Source: Gammaproteobacteria bacterium (GTDB lineage: Bacteria > Pseudomonadota > Gammaproteobacteria > Pseudomonadales > Azotimanducaceae). Taken from it: DNA of 64,000 nt. Below the pieces are notes generated by a model, which was given only the letters and a program-made list of their open reading frames with translations, was not told the DNA's origin and made no database searches. The position numbers and the translations under genes were made by a program. The DNA lies in assembly GCA_009840305.1 (NCBI GenBank), contig VXNY01000028.1, positions 62,001-126,000 on the forward strand, given 5' to 3'. Shown in pieces: positions 27,547 through 36,846 of the stretch (within the stretch, counting starts at the first letter, position 1; every line of letters begins with the position of its first letter).

Positions 27547-29420
27547 TGCATCTGCTCTGGGCAATACCCGCATTGCCGCTCGCCGGCTTTTTGATCTTGT
27601 TGCTCACGGAAGGTCGTCTGCCACGATCAGTGGTGTCCAGCATTGGAGCGGGTAGTGTTGGCTTAGCCGCGCTGCTAACCGGATACGTTGCATGGCAGGT
27701 TATGTCGTCCGATTCCGCTCCCTTCACTTCCTCATCTTGGACATGGATGATTGTGGGCGAATTCAACGTTTCGTTCAGACTCTTTGTGGACGAACTTTCA
27801 TTAGTTATGGTCGGTGTGATCACTGGTGTGGGCTTCCTCATTCACTGGTATGCCACCGGCTACATGAGCGAAGAAGAGGGCTACAGTCGCTTTTTCTGTT
27901 ACATGAACCTCTTCGTTTTCGCAATGCTCATGCTCGTCATGGGAGACAACCTGCTATTGTTGTTCCTCGGTTGGGAAGGAGTCGGACTATGTAGCTACCT
28001 TCTGATAGGTTTTTTCCACAAAGTACCCGAATTCGGATACGCCGCCCGAAAAGCCTTCGTGGTAACTCGAGTGGGCGACACATTTCTAATTATCGCGTTG
28101 TTTCTGTTGTTCCACCAGGTTGGTTCGCTCGAAATCCAACAAGGACTAATTTTCGCGCGAGAGAACATGTCTGATGCTTCGATGATGAACACCATTATTT
28201 GTTTGTTGTTACTAGGCGGCGCGGTTGGTAAGTCAGCACAGGTTCCCTTACAGACGTGGTTGCCTGATGCCATGGCAGGACCGACCCCAGTGTCAGCGCT
28301 TATACATGCCGCGACCATGGTCACCGCAGGTGTCTATTTGATCGCACGCATGCAGGACTATTTCATGCTGTCACAGACAGCAATGCTGTGCGTAGCGGCG
28401 GTTGGGCTGGTCACGCTCTTTATTGCGTCGTTTACTGCACTTGTGCAGTCCGATATTAAACGTGTTCTCGCCTATTCAACTATGAGTCAGATAGGCTATA
28501 TGTTTTTTGCCCTTGGAGTGGGAGCATGGTCGGCAGGACTGTTTCACCTAATGACCCACGCGTTCTTTAAAGCTCTTTTGTTCCTTGCGAGCGGCTCGGT
28601 CATTTTGGCGATGCATCACGAACAGAACATGTTCAAGATGGGAGGGCTGTGGAAGAAACTCCCAATTCCATTCATAGCTATGTTGGTTGGATCCGCCGCA
28701 CTGGTAGCATTGCCCCTCACATCGGGCTTCTTTAGTAAAGATGCAATCTTGCTGAAAGCTTGGAAAAGTGACTCCGAGTTTGCGACACTGTTTTGGGTGG
28801 TAGCGGTTATCGCTGCATTTCTTACCTCACTCTACACTGTTCGAATGATGGTCCTGACTTTTTTCGGCAAACCACAGAGCGAAATGCATGAACTCAAAAA
28901 AGAATCGCTTTGGCATCCGAACCGGATTCGTACCGTTGTTCCGTTTGGACTTCTGGCGGTGTTATCCATTGCCGGCGGTTGGATGGGGTTTGAATTTACC
29001 TCAGATTTATTTGGCGACAAGGGGGTTCACGCTGAACTCCATTTCGATCTCATCGCATTCCTTACCTTGGGTATCCCTTTTGCGGGTATTGTGGTAGGGT
29101 ACTTCGTCTTTGCATCAGATTTAATCGATCGCCGTAACCTCATCAAGAACAAGATGAGTGAATTGCTGAGCAAATTCTGGGGTAATGGTTGGGGCTTTGA
29201 CTGGGTGTACGACACATTCGTCGTTAAGCCATTTCGGTTCATCGCTCAGACACGTCTAAATCGAAACGACGTTGTCGATTTATTTTTCAATCTAATCAAG
29301 TTCTTAGCCAACTTGTTTCATCACATCTTATCAATGTTCCAGACTGGTCACGTTCGATGGTATGCGTTTACGATGCTAGGTGGATTGTTGCTAGTGTTGC
29401 TAGCGGTAGTGTGGGTTTAG
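27546..29420 (+). CDS. nuoL: NADH-quinone oxidoreductase subunit L
   Basis: The distal antiporter-like proton-pumping subunit. It has 624 residues and about sixteen helices. Signatures: LFLGWEGVGLCSYLLIGF, with the key Glu; VGKSAQVPLQTWLPDAMAGPTPVSALIHAATMVTAGVYLIAR; and the Lys in FTALVQSDIKRVLAYSTMSQIGYM. The long lateral helix HL and the extra C-terminal membrane segment are present (last 25 residues TMLGGLLLVLLAVVWV). Confidence 0.97.
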   Translation: MHLLWAIPALPLAGFLILLLTEGRLPRSVVSSIGAGSVGLAALLTGYVAWQVMSSDSAPFTSSSWTWMIVGEFNVSFRLFVDELSLVMVGVITGVGFLIHWYATGYMSEEEGYSRFFCYMNLFVFAMLMLVMGDNLLLLFLGWEGVGLCSYLLIGFFHKVPEFGYAARKAFVVTRVGDTFLIIALFLLFHQVGSLEIQQGLIFARENMSDASMMNTIICLLLLGGAVGKSAQVPLQTWLPDAMAGPTPVSALIHAATMVTAGVYLIARMQDYFMLSQTAMLCVAAVGLVTLFIASFTALVQSDIKRVLAYSTMSQIGYMFFALGVGAWSAGLFHLMTHAFFKALLFLASGSVILAMHHEQNMFKMGGLWKKLPIPFIAMLVGSAALVALPLTSGFFSKDAILLKAWKSDSEFATLFWVVAVIAAFLTSLYTVRMMVLTFFGKPQSEMHELKKESLWHPNRIRTVVPFGLLAVLSIAGGWMGFEFTSDLFGDKGVHAELHFDLIAFLTLGIPFAGIVVGYFVFASDLIDRRNLIKNKMSELLSKFWGNGWGFDWVYDTFVVKPFRFIAQTRLNRNDVVDLFFNLIKFLANLFHHILSMFQTGHVRWYAFTMLGGLLLVLLAVVWV

Positions 29421-29421
29421 T

Positions 29422-30876
29422 ATGAACGTGCTAGTGCTCATATTGCTCTTGCTCGGTGCTGGTGTTGTCGCTTGGTTCTCTGAGCGTGTGAGTACTAAAC
29501 TTCCTAATTGGATCGCGCTAATCACCTTTGTCGCTACGACTCTATGGGTGCTTGTCATTTGGTTTAACGGTCCCGATGCGGCAGGACTATACGCAAGTCT
29601 AAGGCATGAGTGGATCCCACGATTTGGCATCGAACTTCATTTACGAGTTGATGCGCTATCGCTCATGCTCATTGGACTGACGACCTTCCTTGGAATAATC
29701 GCCGTAGTGTCTTCGTGGACCGAAACGAAGACTCGTCATGGATTCTTCCAGTTCAACATCCTTTGGGTCATGGCGGGTGTGGTCGGTGTATTTTCTGCTT
29801 TCGATCTCTTCCTCTTTTTCTTCTTCTGGGAAGTCATGTTGATTCCCATGTACTTCTTGATCGCAATCTGGGGGCATGAAGACAAAGAATACGCGTCAAT
29901 GAAGTTTTTCCTGTTTACCCAAATCAGCGGGCTGTTAATGCTCGTCGCAATCGTCGCGTTGGTTTGGATCAACTACAACATTAGCGGCACTTTAACGTTC
30001 GATTATTTCGAGCTGAAGAACGCGAATCTTGATAGCGCGACCGCGCGACTGTTGATGCTCGGCTTTTTCATCGCATTCATCACAAAACTCCCCAGCGTAC
30101 CGGTCCATACGTGGCTACCAGATGCTCATACACAAGCACCAACAGCGGGATCGGTAATTTTGGCCGGCATCTTGCTGAAAACAGGAGCATATGGGATCAT
30201 TCGATTCGTAGTACCCATGTTCAACGAAGCATCGCAAGAATTCTGGATATGGGGAATGTCCCTGGGAGTCGTAAGCATTCTGTACGGTGGGTACCTCGCA
30301 TATAGCCAAACAGACTTCAAGCGTTTGGTAGCATATAGCTCAATCGCTCACATGGGATTCATTCTTGTTGGAGTGTATTCCTTTAGCAAACTGGGAACTC
30401 AAGGTGCAATAATCACCATGATTGCACATGGTTTTTCGACGGCCGCGCTGTTTATGATGGCTGGTGCTTTACAAGAACGCTTGCACACCCGGGAAATGTC
30501 AAAGATGGGCGGATTGTGGGTACGCGCACCGCGCATGGGCGCAGTCACCATGTTCTTTGTCGTCGCGTCGGTGGGTATGCCCGGACTAGGCAACTTTATC
30601 GGCGAGTTCTTGGTACTGATTGGCGCGTTCCAAAAGAGCGTTGTCCTTACGGTATTTGCAGCAATCGGAATCGTCGTTGCCGCAGTATATGGCCTGTCAT
30701 TAATGCAGCGATCATTTCAGGGAGTACCCAATCCCGATGTCCCGAAGATGCACGACTTCGCATTTCGAGAGATGAGCGTCATGGTACTTTTAATGATTGC
30801 TTTGGTTTGGGTTGGCATTTATCCGCAATCACTTTTACAGATGACGGCACCGTTGCTGCCTGGGTTGCTGGACTAA
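29422..30876 (+). CDS. nuoM: NADH-quinone oxidoreductase subunit M
   Basis: The middle antiporter-like subunit. It has 484 residues and fourteen helices. Key blocks are FFFFWEVMLIPMYFLIAIWG (Glu), KLPSVPVHTWLPDAHTQAPTAGSVILAGILLKTGAYGI, and YSQTDFKRLVAYSSIAHMGFILVG (Lys). Starts one base after the nuoL stop codon. Confidence 0.97.
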   Translation: MNVLVLILLLLGAGVVAWFSERVSTKLPNWIALITFVATTLWVLVIWFNGPDAAGLYASLRHEWIPRFGIELHLRVDALSLMLIGLTTFLGIIAVVSSWTETKTRHGFFQFNILWVMAGVVGVFSAFDLFLFFFFWEVMLIPMYFLIAIWGHEDKEYASMKFFLFTQISGLLMLVAIVALVWINYNISGTLTFDYFELKNANLDSATARLLMLGFFIAFITKLPSVPVHTWLPDAHTQAPTAGSVILAGILLKTGAYGIIRFVVPMFNEASQEFWIWGMSLGVVSILYGGYLAYSQTDFKRLVAYSSIAHMGFILVGVYSFSKLGTQGAIITMIAHGFSTAALFMMAGALQERLHTREMSKMGGLWVRAPRMGAVTMFFVVASVGMPGLGNFIGEFLVLIGAFQKSVVLTVFAAIGIVVAAVYGLSLMQRSFQGVPNPDVPKMHDFAFREMSVMVLLMIALVWVGIYPQSLLQMTAPLLPGLLD

Positions 30877-30880
30877 CGTC

Positions 30881-32338
30881 ATGAAGCTAGCAACGATGTT
30901 TCAAGCTGGGTTGCCATATCTCGTACTTACTGGTGGTCTTCTTGTAGTCATGATCGGCGTCGCCATAAAACGCACTCACGCGGTGGCTGCGGTACTCACG
31001 ATTGTGACGTTGATCGCAACTACGCTGTCTCACATAGTCGCTTACAGCGCGCTGGGCGACGGCGCGGTTCAAATCGATTCGATGTTCAAAATTGACGGTG
31101 TCGCTTACCTGTTCAACATCTTGTTTTTGCTCGCAGCACTCGTGGTTGCGTTCTTAGGGAGCGAATTTCTCAATCGGCGTATTCGGTTCAAGGAAGAGTT
31201 CTATTTACTCTTACTGTGTGCAACTCTCGGTAGTCTAGTTTTACCAGCAGCAGTACATTTTGCCTCACTCATTCTGGGTTTAGAGATCGTTGGTATTTCG
31301 CTCTATGCGATGATTGCCTACCCAGAAAAAGCTCGTCCACCCTTGGAAGCCGGTTTGAAATATTTAGTACTCTCTGGAGTAGGATCGACCGCGCTTCTGT
31401 TCGGGATGGCGATGATCTATGCAGGTTCTGGTTCAATGGAATTTGCAAATTCGTTACCTTCAGACGGAAGCATAGAAGGGCAATATTTCTACTTGATTGG
31501 AAATGCGTTCTTTTGGAGCGGAATCGCCTTTAAACTCTCGCTAGTGCCATTCCATATTTGGACTCCGGACGTGTATCACGGCGCTCCCTCAACTGTCACG
31601 GCTTTTCTAGCGACAGTGTCTAAAGGTGCAGTGTTTGCTGTCGTTCTTCGATATGCTATCGAAGGTAATGTACTCGACTCTGGAAACGTGCAATTTGCAC
31701 TTTCTGTAATTGCATGTGTTTCGATGGTGATTGGTAATCTACTTGCATTGTTGCAGACGAACTTGAAGCGGTTATTAGCTTATTCGTCCATTGCACACAT
31801 GGGGTACTTACTCATTGCGTTATTAATAGTCGAGTCAAACAGTGCGCTCGGATATGAAACCCTGATACTGTATCTAGTCGGGTACTTTCTGATGACTTTG
31901 GCCGCGTTTGGAGTGGTTTCGGTACTGTCAATGAATCAGGAACAAGAACTGGATTCGATTGATAGTGTCTGTGGTTTATTGTGGAGACAACCCATAGCCG
32001 GTGCAGTGCTTATAGTTTCCGCGATATCTCTTGCGGGGATACCTCTAACGATCGGTTTTTTCGCCAAGTACTACCTTTTCTATGCAGGTATTGATGGCGG
32101 TATGTGGACGTTGATTGGAGCTTTAGTGGTGGGGAGTGCGATTGGTATCTACTACTATTTGCGGATCGTATTCACCGCAATCAAGAGACCTGCAGAAGAT
32201 GCTGAGGCGATGACCGGATTGCCTTGGACTGGTTTAGGAATACTCGCTTTTCTGGGTTTATGCATGCTGGTGTTTGGAATCTATCCCACTAATCTGATCA
32301 ATTTAATACAAAACGTTGTTCAGGCCTCAGGATTCTGA
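30881..32338 (+). CDS. nuoN: NADH-quinone oxidoreductase subunit N
   Basis: The third antiporter-like subunit. It has 485 residues and about fourteen helices. Seen: ILGLEIVGISLYAMIAY, with the Glu of helix 5; FKLSLVPFHIWTPDVYHGAPSTVTAFLATVSKGAVFA; and LQTNLKRLLAYSSIAHMGYLLIALL, with the Lys. Last gene of the nuo operon. A 28-base gap leads to a 2-hydroxyacid dehydrogenase in the same direction, which may be read through. Confidence 0.97.
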   Translation: MKLATMFQAGLPYLVLTGGLLVVMIGVAIKRTHAVAAVLTIVTLIATTLSHIVAYSALGDGAVQIDSMFKIDGVAYLFNILFLLAALVVAFLGSEFLNRRIRFKEEFYLLLLCATLGSLVLPAAVHFASLILGLEIVGISLYAMIAYPEKARPPLEAGLKYLVLSGVGSTALLFGMAMIYAGSGSMEFANSLPSDGSIEGQYFYLIGNAFFWSGIAFKLSLVPFHIWTPDVYHGAPSTVTAFLATVSKGAVFAVVLRYAIEGNVLDSGNVQFALSVIACVSMVIGNLLALLQTNLKRLLAYSSIAHMGYLLIALLIVESNSALGYETLILYLVGYFLMTLAAFGVVSVLSMNQEQELDSIDSVCGLLWRQPIAGAVLIVSAISLAGIPLTIGFFAKYYLFYAGIDGGMWTLIGALVVGSAIGIYYYLRIVFTAIKRPAEDAEAMTGLPWTGLGILAFLGLCMLVFGIYPTNLINLIQNVVQASGF

Positions 32339-32366
32339 CGTAGGACTGTTCCTTTAGAGATCACTA

Positions 32367-33368
32367 ATGACTCTTCGCGTGCTTTGGCCCCGTCGCGATC
32401 CAAATAAAGACAATTCGGCTGAATTGGAAGGCCTCGGAGAAAACCTTGAGGCGATATTCGGTGGTGGTATGGACAACGTAACCGAAGATCAGTGGGCTAC
32501 CTGCGATGGTATAGTGGGTACGCAACCATCACCGGAAATCATGGCGAAGATACGGAACTGCAAGATATTTGTTAAAACCGCTGTGGGTTATGACGACGTT
32601 GACGTGGAAGCGTGGACAGCTCGAAACATTCCCGTCTGTAATTGTCCCGATTACGGTACTCGTGAAGTTGCCGATCACACCATGGCATTGATGCTTGCAA
32701 TTTTTCGAGGAATTACGTACCACGATCAGTTGCTTCATGCACATCCAGATTTAAACTGGCACATGACAACGATTCCATTCGCAAAGAGACTTTCTACGCT
32801 AACCCTTGGTCTGATAGGCTTTGGACGTATTGCAGTTGCAACCGCGGTACGGGCGAAAGCCTTTGAGATTGATGTGGTCTTTTACGATGCGAATAAGCCG
32901 AACGGTATCGAACACTCATTAGGTGTACGTCGAGCGGATTCGATGGAGGGTCTTCTTCGACAATCCGATGTAGTGAGTATTCATGCACCACTGAATAAAC
33001 GCACGAATCGAATGTTCAACACACAGTTGTTCTATCAGATGAAAAGAGGAAGCGTACTTCTCAATACCGCACGTGGTCCTATTGTTGACCTTGACGCACT
33101 GTATGACGCTATGAAGAAAGACATAGTGCTCGCAGCAGGTTTGGATGTATTACCAGAAGAGCCGATGAACGTTGAAAATAAGCTTATTAAGGCATGGTTG
33201 AATCAGGAAGAATGGATCAAACATCGACTGGTGATTACACCACATACTGCATTCATCACGCCCGAGAGCATGTACGACATTCGTCGCTTGACAGCACGGA
33301 CGGCAGCACGATATCTACGAGACGGGGTATTGGAAAATTGTGTAAACAGAGATCAACTTCACATATGA
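32367..33368 (+). CDS. D-isomer-specific 2-hydroxyacid dehydrogenase (CtBP-like)
   Basis: A 333-residue NAD(P)-dependent dehydrogenase interconverting a 2-hydroxy and a 2-oxo acid. The Rossmann signature is TLGLIGFGRIAVATAVRAKAFEIDVVFYD. The catalytic Arg is in LLNTARGPIVD, the Glu in GLDVLPEEP and the His in ITPHTAFITPES. KTAVGYDDVDVEAWTARNIPVCNCPDYGTREVADHTMAL is the substrate-domain signature, close to C-terminal-binding-protein-type dehydrogenases. It sits between nuoN and a TRAP transporter, so it may oxidise the acid that the transporter brings in; that is inference. The exact substrate is unknown. Confidence 0.88.
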   Translation: MTLRVLWPRRDPNKDNSAELEGLGENLEAIFGGGMDNVTEDQWATCDGIVGTQPSPEIMAKIRNCKIFVKTAVGYDDVDVEAWTARNIPVCNCPDYGTREVADHTMALMLAIFRGITYHDQLLHAHPDLNWHMTTIPFAKRLSTLTLGLIGFGRIAVATAVRAKAFEIDVVFYDANKPNGIEHSLGVRRADSMEGLLRQSDVVSIHAPLNKRTNRMFNTQLFYQMKRGSVLLNTARGPIVDLDALYDAMKKDIVLAAGLDVLPEEPMNVENKLIKAWLNQEEWIKHRLVITPHTAFITPESMYDIRRLTARTAARYLRDGVLENCVNRDQLHI

Positions 33369-33528
33369 GAGTCTCGGTAAATCGTTGATAACGGACCGGT
33401 TGTAGTCATCCCACTATACAATCCACATAGTCAATTTTTACACACCGTGCCAAAGCGTATTGTCTTAACAAAATACGACCTTGTGTATCGGTGACTAGAA
33501 CCAAATGGATGCACAAAGAGCGAGTGTT

Positions 33529-34578
33529 ATGAAATTTGTGTCGTTGAAATACCTGATCTCGATCCTATTGGGGATCTCTTTAGCGCTGTGTGTTCAGACT
33601 CAATCCAGCGAATCCATCACAATAGTGGATGGACCAAAACTCCGATGGGACATTTCGCTGTGGGGTACAACACGTCCGGGCACGCGGGTCGTCGATGTTT
33701 TGTCAGAACAGGTCAAACAACATACCGACGGCAACTGGGAAATCAAACTTCACTACGGTGAAGCATTGTCCAAATCACGTGAAAATCTTGATGGAATTTC
33801 GATTGGCGCGTTCGATGGGGCGATGATATGTAATTTCTATCATCCGAAGAAGAACCCTGGACTCATGGTACTCTCCTTACCGTTTCTTCCTATCGATAGC
33901 TGGGACGATCATGTTAAAGTCCGAAAAGTGGTTTACGGACACGAGCAGATAAAGAAAGAAATGGCGAAGTGGGGAGCTCAAATTTACTCTACGTCATACT
34001 TGCCGATGTATGAAGTGATGGGTAAAGGTAAACCTCCTCGTACAGTGGCCGACTGGAAGGCATTGAATGTTCGTGCAGGTGGTGGGATCGGTGAAGTTCT
34101 AGCAAAGATCGGAGCGACTCCAACAAGCACGACCGCGACCGAAGTCTATACGGGCGTGCAACAAGGAACGATGGATGCAGCAGCATTTCCATTCACTTAC
34201 GCGCACGTTTCCTATCGAATTCACGAGGTCTCAGATTGGTTTACCTCAAATTTTTCACCGGGAACCGCTGATTGTCCAGTTGTTTTATCGACTCGCTCGT
34301 ATGACAAATTGCCTTCACAATATCAGGAACTACTTGAGCGACTTGAACCTATCATCGCTGAACAACAACGTTTAGCCTACGAACAGGTAGACTCAGAAAA
34401 TTTACCCATGTTGCGCGAAAAACTCACTGAAATTGAATATTCAGATCAAGTCGTCAAACAAATTCGAGAGGACTATGCTCGACCAGTGATTGAAGAATGG
34501 ATCGAAGAGAATAACAAATCTTTCGATGCTCGAGGGCTGGTACAGTTAGTGTTCGAAGCACTGGGGCATGAGTATTAA
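33529..34578 (+). CDS. dctP: TRAP transporter substrate-binding protein DctP
   Basis: The periplasmic binding protein of a tripartite ATP-independent transporter, which uses the ion gradient. From the ATG at 33529 it has a good signal sequence (MKFVSLKYLISILLGISLAL). An ATG at 33505 in frame would add eight residues and spoil it. The mature part has the DctP pattern: KLRWDISLWGTTRPGTRVVDVLSEQV, IGAFDGAMI, LKVRAGGGIGEVLAKIGATP-like (WKALNVRAGGGI) and the Arg-binding region GVQQGTMDAAAFPFT. Followed by dctQ and dctM. The ligand is probably an organic acid but cannot be read from the sequence. Confidence 0.9.
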   Translation: MKFVSLKYLISILLGISLALCVQTQSSESITIVDGPKLRWDISLWGTTRPGTRVVDVLSEQVKQHTDGNWEIKLHYGEALSKSRENLDGISIGAFDGAMICNFYHPKKNPGLMVLSLPFLPIDSWDDHVKVRKVVYGHEQIKKEMAKWGAQIYSTSYLPMYEVMGKGKPPRTVADWKALNVRAGGGIGEVLAKIGATPTSTTATEVYTGVQQGTMDAAAFPFTYAHVSYRIHEVSDWFTSNFSPGTADCPVVLSTRSYDKLPSQYQELLERLEPIIAEQQRLAYEQVDSENLPMLREKLTEIEYSDQVVKQIREDYARPVIEEWIEENNKSFDARGLVQLVFEALGHEY

Positions 34579-34761
34579 TTATTTGTTGTGGTAGTTTCTC
34601 ACTAAGTATCAATTGATGTGTGGAAAGCTTGTCAAGTAGCAACCAAGTCACGAGCAAACACATACATCCAATTGTTTGAATCACACAGAGCACTACCCTC
34701 ACTTGGCTAGTTCCGATCTCCGCTTATGGCACTTGTAGACCATTACACGTCGTAGCTCCAA

Positions 34762-35370
34762 GTGATTCAACCCAATCTTGATCTGCTCGGTCGCATTCTT
34801 AAGCACACAGATCGAATCTATTCCTATTTAGAAAACGCGACTAACGCAGTCGCCGGGATTCTCGTCTTTGCGCTAATGTGTTTTGGCGGAATTCGGATTG
34901 TGTTTCGTATTTTCGGTATTTCACTGTATGGATTTATCGATATTGTGGAAGTGTCGATGGTAGGTTTTGCAGTGCTGTCGATTGCATTCGTCCAACGACT
35001 AGGAGGGCACGTTAGGATGGAATTGATTTTGACTGCTTTGAAAGGACGTTGGCTTTGGTTCGCCGAATTCATGGGTGGACTCTTCGCGCTGTTCATAGTC
35101 GGCGTTCTGATTCCTTCCTCATACAGGCATTTTCAAAGAGCGTTTGAATTCGGTGATAGTACGATGGATATCGAACTGGTCACTTGGCCTGCTAAACTTG
35201 TGGTACCAATCGCGTTGGCCATCCTATTCGGTCGTTTAGTCATCCAAACGGTGGGATACTTGCGCCTCCTGTTCTGGCCAAGCTATGAACCTGTCGCAGT
35301 CCCTGTGATTCAAACAATGGAAGATAAGGCGCGATCGGAAGCTGCATTGGCAGATCGTCAACCAACATAG
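34762..35370 (+). CDS. dctQ: TRAP transporter small membrane subunit DctQ
   Basis: A 202-residue, four-helix small permease (helices about 28-46, 54-80, 90-120 and 140-165) that forms the inner-membrane scaffold with DctM. GTG start at 34762. The DctQ pattern is visible: IDIVEVSMVGFAVLSIAFVQRLGGHVRMELI. A 183-base gap separates it from dctP; I see no gene in that gap. The stop codon is 4 bases before the dctM ATG. Confidence 0.85.
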   Translation: MIQPNLDLLGRILKHTDRIYSYLENATNAVAGILVFALMCFGGIRIVFRIFGISLYGFIDIVEVSMVGFAVLSIAFVQRLGGHVRMELILTALKGRWLWFAEFMGGLFALFIVGVLIPSSYRHFQRAFEFGDSTMDIELVTWPAKLVVPIALAILFGRLVIQTVGYLRLLFWPSYEPVAVPVIQTMEDKARSEAALADRQPT

Positions 35371-35374
35371 ACTG

Positions 35375-36739
35375 ATGCTACCCTTTGACGATTTAACAAT
35401 CGGTATATTCGGCATCGTGCTCCTGATTGCCTTAGTGCTGGTTGGAGTACGTGTGTTTGTCGCAGCTGCGCTTGCTGGTTTTGTGGGGCTCGTGTTATTA
35501 CGGGGATGGGGTCCTGCTGTAGGTATAGTCGGTACGATCCCTCATTCGAAGACGGTTACATACCCACTGTCTGTCTTACCATTGTTTATTCTGATCGGTT
35601 TTCTAGCATTCCACGCTGGTTTTACCAATCGTTTGTTTGAAACAGCTAGAAAGTGGGTAGGATGGGTACCCGGTGGATTAGCGGTTTCGACAGTGTTTGC
35701 AAGTGCTGGTTTTGCTGCTGTATCGGGTGCATCAACCGCGACCGCTGCGGTGTTCTCTCGGGTTGCCATTCCAGACATGGCTCGACATGGCTATCATCGG
35801 CGGCTTATTGCTGGTGTGGTCGCAGCTGGTGGAACTCTGGCTTCTCTAATCCCACCCTCTGCAATCTTGGTGATCTACGCGATTATCGTAGAACAATCCG
35901 TTGGTAAGTTACTTTTGGCAGGTTTGTTGCCTGGTGTCGTTTCGGTGTTGATCTACACGGTTTTAATCGTGGGATTGTGCAAGGTCAAACCCGAACTGGG
36001 CAGTTCTGTTTCTGGAATATCGTGGAAAGAGCGATTTCGCAGTCTTCCCGGCGCGCTGCCGGTCCTCTTGGTAGTCGGTACGATCTTTGGCGCGTTGTAC
36101 ACTGGATATGCCACCCCTACTGAAGCCGGTGCACTTGGCGCGGCGATGATTTTTCTGCTGTACTTAGGTCGCACGTTCTTCAAAAAATCGTTCTCGTCTT
36201 TCCACAAGAATATTTTCCAAGCACTAATGGAAACGGCGAAACTAACCGTTATGATTTTTACCCTTATCTGGGGTGTCTTCGTCTTCGTTCGCTTCCTCGG
36301 CTATGCGGGTTTACCCAGTGCGTTTGCAGACTGGGTCGTGACTCTCAACGTATCTCCGTTAGTGATCATGATTTGCATTCTGCTTGCCTACGCTGTTCTC
36401 GGGATGTTCATGGATGCGATCGGAATGTTGATCTTGACGCTACCGGTAGTCTTTCCCGCGGTAATCGCTCTAGGGTATGATCCAATTTGGTTTGGTGTCA
36501 TCGTTGTCAAAATGGCCGAAATATGTCTGATTACTCCACCAATTGGACTAAACTGCTTTGTCGTCGCGGGAGTTTCCCGCGAATTACAGACATCCTCAGG
36601 AGAATCGCTTAGCATTCCGCTACAAGATGTCTTTCGCGGTGTCGGACCATTTTTCATCGCGGATGTGGTCACCGTTGCTATCCTTTTAATCTTTCCGGAT
36701 ATAGTGTTGTGGCTTCCGAACACCATGACCGACTTTTGA
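35375..36739 (+). CDS. dctM: TRAP transporter large permease DctM
   Basis: The 454-residue, 12- to 13-helix ion-coupled transport subunit. Typical blocks are PLFILIGFLAFHAGFTNRLFETARKWVGWVPGGLAVSTVFASAGFAAVSGAS, the GGTLASLIPPSAILVIYAIIVEQSVGKLLLAGLLPG loop, and YTGYATPTEAGALGAA. The last third has GMFMDAIGMLILTLPVVFPAVIALGYDPIWFGVIVVKMAEICLITPPIGLN. A normal member of the family, immediately after dctQ. Confidence 0.94.
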   Translation: MLPFDDLTIGIFGIVLLIALVLVGVRVFVAAALAGFVGLVLLRGWGPAVGIVGTIPHSKTVTYPLSVLPLFILIGFLAFHAGFTNRLFETARKWVGWVPGGLAVSTVFASAGFAAVSGASTATAAVFSRVAIPDMARHGYHRRLIAGVVAAGGTLASLIPPSAILVIYAIIVEQSVGKLLLAGLLPGVVSVLIYTVLIVGLCKVKPELGSSVSGISWKERFRSLPGALPVLLVVGTIFGALYTGYATPTEAGALGAAMIFLLYLGRTFFKKSFSSFHKNIFQALMETAKLTVMIFTLIWGVFVFVRFLGYAGLPSAFADWVVTLNVSPLVIMICILLAYAVLGMFMDAIGMLILTLPVVFPAVIALGYDPIWFGVIVVKMAEICLITPPIGLNCFVVAGVSRELQTSSGESLSIPLQDVFRGVGPFFIADVVTVAILLIFPDIVLWLPNTMTDF

Positions 36740-36846
36740 TAGAAGAGTCTTCTTTCTCGTAGCGATTTCGTCTATGCACCTGTGTAGTTTCCACCTCAAA
36801 CACAGAAATTCTGCTTTTCACGTTATACAATTGAAAAGGGGATAGT

